This document shows positions 56,075 through 64,000 of a stretch of 64,000 nucleotides of DNA, in pieces. The DNA comes from Tachypleus tridentatus (taxonomy: Eukaryota > Arthropoda > Merostomata > Xiphosura > Limulidae). The stretch is from contig NC_134828.1 in assembly GCF_004210375.1 (NCBI RefSeq), forward strand, positions 23,490,400 through 23,554,399. The letters run 5' to 3'. The notes under the pieces were generated by a model, which saw only the letters and a list, made by a program, of their open reading frames with translations, ran no database searches and had not been told where the DNA came from. Made by a program: the position numbers and the translations under genes. Each line of letters begins with the position of its first letter. Position 1 is the first letter of the stretch.

Positions 56075-56858
56075 CCATCAAAGCTGCACCTTCCTAGAAT
56101 GATCGTGACATCTGGTATACTGAAACAAGAAACCAGAAAAACAAAATGGATGGAAATGGGTTTTAACGTTTTTCATTTTAAACTTGTTTCTGTTTTGCTA
56201 TGAAATATTATTGGTTGACGAATTGGTAATTAAAAAACAAAGATAACATTCGAATTAAATTAAACTAATTTCTTTTTTTTTTTCTAAATTCAAAATATAC
56301 TTTAATAATATGAATACGAGACTTTCGAATTGGGCTTAAGATGCCGCAAACCTTACACCTATTACTCAGGAATTATTAATAAGATAGAGAATTTTTTGGG
56401 GGACTTTACCCCATCTCCAGAGTGGTCTATGCTACCGGCTTTTTTTTTTTCATTTTAAATAAACTTTAATCACTAGTTTTTCCTCATTTGAAGTTTTTGT
56501 TTGCGAAAGTAAAGTTTTATATTGTAATGGCTATTTGTCAAGTGGTGTAGACTAGACTGATGCGAGACAGGAGTTGTGGTACGTTGAGTACAAAAATTAT
56601 GTCATCCGCTGAGTCTGAGGGTTATAAAAACTTCCTGAAATTTGAAAGTCAAGAGAAATATGACAGACTCACTCATACTGTAATATCAGTTTATTATTAC
56701 TAGCTATTTAAAATTCTTTGAGTTTCTTTTTTCTTAAATATCTATAAATCCGATGGATCCTCTTAAGTTGTAACTTTGAGCTTCATTTTTCCAGAACGTC
56801 TGTCGTTTTTTTTACGTTAATATCAAAACTAAGTTTAACCTAAAATTTTAAAAATGTA
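56075..56858. other. Unassigned interval
   Basis: T-rich runs at 56271-56284 and 56441-56450. No gene recognised. Confidence 0.5.
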
Positions 56859-57540
56859 GAGGGGGTTATCAAAAAAGTGGCCAATCTTGAAAATGTTGTC
56901 CATTTGTTATATCTTTTATTAGATAACAGAAAAATATGTAAGATTATATGTTTTAAGAACACACTCAACGAGATCTGTTCAAATATAATCTCAAAACCCA
57001 ATTTTTAACACTGGCTTTTGTAAATACGTGAAGTGTTCATGATTTTAAGTTACGTTTTCTCATAAATAGTGTTGTGCACCTCCTACAGTTTCTTAGATCA
57101 TTTTACTCTAATTAGCCTACAAAATGGTTTTAAAAGTTTTTTAGTTGTGGTGTCGTTAAAATAGAAATAAGAGAATCGATGTTATTGAATGACCAGGTCA
57201 ACCACCTGGTGTTAATACAACTGAAAACTTATGGGCTGTAGAGTTAAACTGATTAACGAAAGATTGCAAGCCAAACACGGAGGATGAACTTTTTGATGTA
57301 CTCAAAGAAAGATGGCAGTAAATCACTCAATGTTTGTGAGAAAACGTAACTTAAAATCATGAACATTTCACGTATTTACAAAAGCCAGCGTTAAAATTAG
57401 GATTTGAGATCATATCTGAACAGATCTCGTTGAGTGTGTTATAAAAATACACAGTTTTTTTATCTTTTTCTGTTATATAATAAAAGATATAACAAATTAA
57501 CAATATTTTCTAGGTGGAGCCACTTTTTTGTCTACCCCTG
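56859..57540 (+). mobile_element. Long-inverted-repeat Tc1/mariner-type element
   Basis: Inverted repeats of roughly 200 bp (56859-57065 against 57335-57540), with outer ends sharing AAAAAAGTGG and TA at both flanks (56857-56858, 57541-57542). Between them a plus-strand stretch reads TENLWAVELN, then after a stop LTKDCKPNTEDELFDVLKER, the C-terminal end of a Tc1-type transposase (NPIENLW motif). It is therefore a deletion derivative of an autonomous parent. Confidence 0.85.
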
Positions 57541-57542
57541 TA

Positions 57543-57857
57543 CTTATTTAAAATGAGACGTAAATCTTCTTTCATAAATATTAACCCTCTCTTGTCTTAT
57601 TATTTAAAAATAGATTAACTGTAAAAGTAATATTATAATTACTTTGTCATTCATTTAAGTATTGAGTGAAAATTTTTAATTACGTCATATGTGATAGAAA
57701 ACAATTAAATAGTAATCCTTCTTCTGAAGCTTCGGTCAGTCTCAGACGACTTCCAACTGTTTGTGAAGTTCATTTCTAACATTCTTTAAAACACAGCTTT
57801 ATTTAAACATATCAGTACCATAGAGAGACCCTATGTTCCAGTTTGTCAGTTTTGATA
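57543..57857. other. Unassigned interval
   Basis: No gene or repeat family recognised. Confidence 0.5.
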
Positions 57858-57985
57858 AACTGTCCCCAAGTGGCACAACAGTTTGTCTGCGGACTTATAC
57901 TGCTAAAAATCGAGTTTCGATACACATGGTGTGCAGAACACAGATAACCTTTAGTGTAATTTTGTGCTCAATAACAAACAACAAC
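57858..57985 (+). mobile_element. SINE-B copy
   Basis: CCCCAAGTGGCACAACAG head, GAGTTTCGATACAC arm, GCAGAACACAGATAACC core. Confidence 0.88.
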
Positions 57986-58317
57986 AGCAATGACGCCATC
58001 TGTTATTAACTCTGTTCGTACCCTCTTCAACAGTCTAGAAGACAAAGGTCGTTCTTTTAATTTTTATTAGCTGAACACGACTATAGCAGGCTCGACAATG
58101 TTTTCGGGTTTATACAGTAACTGTTTTCTATCACTTAAACAACGTGTCATCTTGAGTGCTTGTTTTCTTTTACTGGTTTTTCTGAACCGAACTCCACAAT
58201 ACACGTGTCAGTGTTTCACATTCTTCTGACTTGTCTAATGACTTCAAACTTACCTCAGTTTTCGATCAATCTCGTATAGATTTTCGTTCTTCGGTTCATT
58301 TACAACCTTAATTCCTC
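57986..58317. other. Unassigned interval
   Basis: Nothing recognised before the satellite starts. Confidence 0.5.
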
Positions 58318-61300
58318 TAGATTTCTTCTTTTTGTTGTAGAGTGAGATCATCATCGTCTGTTTACCAATCCACACTTTGCCATATCTGGATCTTGTGAAA
58401 CAATAGAAGTTTCTTCATTTTGTTCTAGAGTGAGATCATCATCCTCTGTTTACCAATCCACACTTTGCCATATATGGATCTTGTGAAGCAATAGAAGTTT
58501 CTTCATTTTGTTCTAGAGTGAGATCATCATCCTCTGTTTACCAATCCACACTTTGCCATATATGGATCTTGTGAAGCAATGTAAGTTTCTTCATTTTGTT
58601 CTAGAGTGAGATCATCATCCTCTGTTTACCAATCCACACTTTGCCATATCTGGATCTTGTGAAGCAATAGAAGTTTCTTCATTTTGTTCTAGAGTGAGAT
58701 CGTCTTCCTCTGTTTACCAATCCACACTTTGCCATATCTGAATCTTGTGAAGCAATAGAAGTTTCTTCATTTTGTTCTAGAGTGAGATCATCATCCTCTG
58801 TTTACCAATCCACACTTTGCCATATCTGAATCTTGTGAAGCAATAGAAGTTTCTTCATTTTGTTCTAGAGTGAGATCATCTTCCTCTGTTTACCAATCCA
58901 CACTTTGCCATATCTGGATCTTGTGAAGCAATAGAAGTTTCTTCATTTTGTTCTAGAGTGAGATCATCATCCTCTGTTTACCAATCCACACTTTGCCATA
59001 TCTGGATCTTGTGAAGCAATAGAAGTTTCTTCATTTTGTTCTAGAGTGAGATCATCTTCCTCTGTTTACCAATCCACACTTTGCCATATCTGGATCTTGT
59101 GAAGCAATACAAGTTTCTTCATTTTGTTCTAGAGTGAGATCATCATCCTCTGTTTACCAATCCACACTTTGCCATATCTGGATCTTGTGAAGCAATAGAA
59201 GTTTCTTCATTTTGTTCTAGAGTGAGATCATCATCCTCTGTTTACCAATCCACACTTTGCCATATCTGGATCTTGTGAAGCAAAAGAAGTTTCTTCATTT
59301 TGTTCTAGAGTGAGATCATCATTCTCTGTTTACCAATCCACACTTTGCCATATCTGAATCTTGTGAAGCAATAGAAGTTTCTTCATTTTGTTCTAGAGTG
59401 AGATCATCATTCTCTGTTTACCAATCCACATTTTGCCATATCTGAATCTTGTGAAGCAATAGAAGTTTCTTCATTTTGTTCTAGAGTGAGATCATCTTCC
59501 TCTGTTTACCAATCCACACTTTGCCATATCTGGATCTTGTGAAGCAATAGAAGTTTCTTCATTTTGTTCTAGAGTGAGATCATCATCCTCTGTTTACCAA
59601 TCCACACTTTGCCATATCTGGATCTTGTGAAGCAATACAAGTTTCTTCTTTTTGTTGTAGAGTGAGATCATCATCCTCTGTTTACCAATTCACACTTTGC
59701 CATATCTGGATCTTGTGAAACAATAGAAGTTTCTTCTTTTTGTTGTAGAGTGAGATCATCTTCCTCTGTTTACCAATTCACACTTTGCCATATCTGGATC
59801 TTGTGAAACGATAGAAGTTTCTTCTTTTTGTTCTAGAGTGAGATCGTCTTCCTCTGTTTACCAATCCACACTTTGCCATATCTGGATCTTGTGAAGCAAT
59901 AGAAGTTTCTTCATTTTGTTCTAGAGTGAGATCATCTTCCTCTGTTTACCAATCCACACTTTGCCATATCTGAATCTTGTGAAGCAATAGAAGTTTCTTC
60001 TTTTTGTTGTAGAGTGAGATCATCATCCTCTGTTTACCAATTCACACTTTGCCATATCTGGATCTTGTGAAACAATAGAAGTTTCTTCTTTTTGTTCTAG
60101 AGTGAGATCGTCTTCCTCTGTTTACCAATTCACACTTTGCCATATCTGGATCTTGTGAAACAATAGAAGTTTCTTCTTTTTGTTCTAGAGTGAGATCGTC
60201 TTCCTCTGTTTACCAATTCACACTTTGCCATATCTGGATCTTGTGAAACAATAGAAGTTTCTTCTTTTTGTTCTAGAGTGAGATCGTCTTCCTCTGTTTA
60301 CCAATCCACACTTTGCCATATCTGGATCTTGTGAAGCAATAGAAATTTCTTCATTTTGTTCTAGAGTGAGATCATCTTCCTCTGTTTACCAATCCACACT
60401 TTGCCATATCTGGATCTTGTGAAGCAATAGAAGTTTCTTCTTTTTGTTGTAGAGTGAGATCATCTTCCTTTGTTTACCAATCCACACTTTGCCATATCTG
60501 GATCTTGTGAAGCAATAGAAGTTTCTATATTTTGTTCTAGAGTGAGGTCATCTTCCTCTGTTTACCAATCCACACTTTGCCATATCTGGATCTTGTGAAG
60601 CAATAGAAGTTTCTTCTTTTTGTTGTAGAGTGAGATCATCTTCCTCTGTTTACCAATCCACACTTTGCCATATCTGGATCTTGTGAAACAATAGAAGTTT
60701 CTTCTTTTTGTTCTAGAGTGAGATCGTCTTCCTCTGTTTACCAATCCACACTTTGCCATATCTGGATCTTGTGAAGCAATAGAAATTTCTTCATTTTGTT
60801 CTAGAGTGAGATCATCATCCTCTGTTTACCAATCCACACTTTGCCATATCTGGATCTTGTGAAGCAATACAAGTTTCTTCATTTTGTTCTAGAGTGAGAT
60901 CATCATCCTCTGTTTACCAATCCACACTTTGCCATATCTGGATCTTGTGAAGCAATAGAAGTTTCTTCATTTTGTTCTAGAGTGAGATCATCATCCTCTG
61001 TTTACCAATCCACACTTTGCCATATCTGGATCTTGTGAAGCAAAAGAAGTTTCTTCATTTTGTTCTAGAGTGAGATCATCATTCTCTGTTTACCAATCCA
61101 CACTTTGCCATATCTGGATCTTGTGAAACAATAGAAGTTTCTTCTTTTTGTTGTAGAGTGAGATCATCATCCTCTGTTTACCAATCCACACTTTGCCATA
61201 TCTGGATCTTGTGAAACAAAAGAAGTTTCTTCTTTTTGTTGTAGAGTGAGATCATCTTCCTCTGTTTACCAATCCACACTTTGCCATATCTGGATCTTGT

Positions 61301-62198
61301 GAAGCAATAGAAGTTTCTTCTTTTTGTTGTAGAGTGAGATCATCTTCCTCTGTTTACCAATCCACACTTTGCCATATCTGGATCTTGTTAAGCAATACAA
61401 GTTTCTTCTTTTTGTTGTAGAGTGAGATCATCTTCCTCTGTTTACCAATCCACACTTTGCCATATCTGGATCTTGTGAAACAATAGAAGTTTCTTCTTTT
61501 TGTTGTAGAGTGAGATCATCTTCCTCTGTTTACCAATCCACACTTTGCCATATCTGGATCTTGTGAAACAATAGAAGTTTCTTCTTTTTGTTGTAGAGTG
61601 AGATCATCATCCTCTGTTTACCAATCCACACTTTGCCATATCTGGATCTTGTGAAGCAATAAAAGTTTCTTCTTTTTGTTGTAGAGTGAGATCATCATCC
61701 TCTGTTTACCAATCCACACTTTGCCATATCTGGATCTTGTGAAACAATAGAAGTTTCTTCTTTTTGTTGTAGAGTGAGATCATCTTCCTCTGTTTACCAA
61801 TCCACACTTTGCCATATCTGGATCTTGTGAAGCAATAGAAGTTTCTTCTTTTTGTTGTAGAGTGAGATCATCTTCCTCTGTTTACCAATCCACACTTTGC
61901 CATATCTGGATCTTGTTAAGCAATACAAGTTTCTTCTTTTTGTTGTAGAGTGAGATCATCATCCTCTGTTTACCAATCCACACTTTGCCATATCTGGATC
62001 TTGTGAAACAATAGAAGTTTCTTCTTTTTGTTGTAGAGTGAGATCATCTTCCTCTGTTTACCAATTCACACTTTGTCATATCTGGATCTTGTGAAGCAAT
62101 AGAAGTTTCTTCTTTTTGTTGTAGAGTGAGATCATCTTCCTCTGTTTACCAATTCACACTTTGCCATATCTGGATCTTGTGAAGCAATAGAAGTTTCA
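58318..62198. repeat. 88-bp satellite, about 44 copies, with 528-bp higher order
   Basis: Unit words: GTGAGATCATCATCCTCTG, TTTACCAATCCACACTTTGC and CATATCTGGATCTTGTGAAG. Spacing is exactly 88 bp through the array. Two main variants (CATTTTGTTCTAG and CTTTTTGTTGTAG) are intermixed, the second prevailing right of about 61.1 kb. A rare AAGCAATACAAG-type variant recurs at multiples of 528 bp. It lies inside the long inverted repeat, about 400 bp from the right arm. Confidence 0.97.
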
Positions 62199-62595
62199 AT
62201 TCTTAAACCAGTATTCTTTTTCCACTGCCTTCAGGTTTTGAAACTTGATCAAAACAAGTGAATCGCATGTTTTCCAATGTGAAGACTGGATTCTACATCT
62301 TTACTTAATATTAATTAGAAACTTTCACGATCATTCATCTCGTTAATACAACTAGTACTGTGTTTTTGTGACAGGCCACGCGTCATGACGAATTATTTAT
62401 ATTACAAAACTGGGTAACCAAATGTTTTGAAGTCCTATGATTAGTTTTAAATTATCTGGCAGTTATTTCTGTGTATTAATACGTGGACAAAAAATCTGTT
62501 TTCCTTCAGATGTTTTCTTTTATATAAATCTGTACACACTAGATAAGTAAGCATCCACTAGCCTGTCAGCTAAGCTGAAACATGCATAGTCCCGA
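62199..62595. other. Unassigned spacer between satellite and right arm
   Basis: No gene or repeat recognised. Confidence 0.5.
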
Positions 62596-63905
62596 ATGTG
62601 AATATAACGTGAAGATCAATGTAGGCTTCCCTGTGTTAATATAATGTGAAGGTCACATGTAGGCTTCCCAGTGTTAATATAACGTGAAGGTCACATGCAG
62701 GCTTCCCTGTGTTAATATAATGTGAAGGTCACATGTAGGCTTCCCAGTGTGAATATAGTGTAAAAGTCCGTGCAAGTCCTGTAACGTGACAGTAAAGATT
62801 ACATCCACATATTCTACTGTAAGATATGGGTCACAGAAAGGTTTTCTAATGTGATTAATATGAACCGAAATGTTTTTTAAGACTCTTCGTTGGTTTAGCC
62901 TCCAGGTTCACAAACCTCATCTCTGATATCAACTTAATACGTAACTATTTTGTATATTTACTTTTTCCCTTGAATATAATAACGTTACTATGGATACGAG
63001 ACATCTGCTCAGTTTCAAAAGTAACAAAACAACAGCAGCCGTAACACTGTTAAAGTCACGTGGGCCTGTTCGTACGTGCTGGTGGCAAATAAGTTTTTCA
63101 TATTCTGATTTATCCTTAAGATTTGATTACAGTTAAGGCTTTACGAAGAAAAATCTTCAGTATCAAGTTACGCGATTTTATGGTTTCGATTTCTCTCAAA
63201 TACTTACATTCAATACTTGTTTACAAAAGGAAATTAATTTGTTGATCAAAGACTCTTCCAATAGAGCTTGGCTTTGTCTTTCTTATTTGTATAGAGCTTG
63301 GCCTTGTCTTTCTTATTTGTAGCTTATTCTGCGTCGTTTACGTATTACAAATGTCATAAAAAACCTCTGTGGGCGTGTGTCACTTAATATTGTTTCATTA
63401 TATTTTTACCTTTGTCAGAAATCGATATAGAATGTTATAATGACTATTATTAGAAATCTTCCTTAGCTTTCACAGAGACTGATATGGAAGATTATTATAT
63501 TATTTTGGCATTTCTATAGCTTTATCAGACTGATATGGAGGGTCATGATATTATACGAACAATTATTTATCTTAATAAATATTGATATTGAGGGCTATGA
63601 TATTATTTGAACAGTTATTTATCTGTATCAAAGATCAGGATTAAGTGTTATCGAGATAAGAAACGTCCGAACGTATTCCATCTATATTTACACGTATTGA
63701 AATTGTCATTAACATAGATTATGAGAAGTTACATTTAACGTAAGTGTTGTGTGATGTTGGTAAACATACAGATATATACTGTGATTAGATCGCCATCACA
63801 TAAACCGGTATTTCTTATTTGTTCAACAGCTTTCTTCTAAATGACCAGTTCCCGCGCTTTTTGGAAATCTTCAAACTTTATATTGTTGTATTTTGTATAA
63901 TGTAT
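62596..63905 (-). repeat. Right arm of the long inverted repeat
   Basis: Reverse complement of 49432-50779. Both arms carry the same internal two-copy repeat (63240-63325 here) and the same inner-edge minisatellite. Homology fades at about 63905, where the DNA outside the two arms becomes unrelated. Confidence 0.95.
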
Positions 63906-64000
63906 AAACACCCTCAGTCAGCGGTTTTAGATTTTTATATCTCTTTCATGTTAGCGTTTTGAAAAAGTGACATGAAAATAATGCATTCAAAAGTGTGTTT

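Noticed and set aside
58318-62198. CRISPR-like array
   Set aside because: Units are contiguous 88-bp tandem repeats without unique spacers, in an animal genome.
49432-63905. Maverick/Polinton giant transposon
   Set aside because: Size and long inverted ends would fit, but no polymerase, integrase, protease or capsid-type gene is visible in the interior.

Overview
This window is animal nuclear DNA, AT-rich and crowded with repeats. It has no operons, RNA operons or CRISPR arrays. The closest host I can suggest is a horseshoe crab or another chelicerate. That rests on recognising the three tRNA-derived SINE families scattered through it, plus Penelope-like, mariner/Tc1, hAT and CR1/L2-type elements. 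It is an inference, about 0.6, not a database result.

Only one convincing host protein gene is present: an uninterrupted 443-codon exon on the minus strand (12855 down to 11524) for a bZIP transcription factor of the NFIL3/E4BP4-vrille type. A splice acceptor sits just upstream of its start codon. A strong donor at 15816/15815 and a TATA box at 16481-16487 suggest a non-coding first exon and a promoter near 16.45 kb. A CACGTG E-box lies 33 bp upstream of that TATA box, and more E-boxes and TTAYGTAA D-boxes lie in the upstream DNA and the intron. This arrangement resembles a circadian-clock output/feedback gene.

Layout: 1-3.4 kb holds three tandem arrays (65, 51 and 43 bp units). 3.4-10.5 kb holds SINEs, an 81-bp array and a 1.08-kb hAT-type element. 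10.9-17.8 kb is the bZIP locus. 18-32 kb holds SINEs, minisatellites, and two long strand-asymmetric low-complexity arrays (pyrimidine-rich at 22.3-23.3 kb, G/T-rich at 27.3-28.4 kb). 32-48.4 kb holds LINE relics, a mariner relic, a 226-bp MITE with perfect 33-bp inverted repeats, two Penelope-like elements (one with a hammerhead-ribozyme-like core), and arrays of 47/48 and 29 bp units.

The most unusual structure is at 49.4-63.9 kb. Two arms of about 1.3 kb, about 98% identical over the part I compared, lie in inverted orientation and enclose about 11.8 kb. The enclosed DNA holds a nearly intact Tc1 transposase relic, a mariner, a long-inverted-repeat Tc1/mariner-type element, SINEs and a 3.9-kb satellite of exact 88-bp units with a six-unit (528-bp) higher-order period. 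It could be a foldback-type element, an inverted segmental duplication or an assembly artefact.

Apart from the bZIP gene, open frames in the window are by-products of tandem repeats or fragments of transposons. The functional story is therefore one regulatory gene in a repeat-dense landscape.
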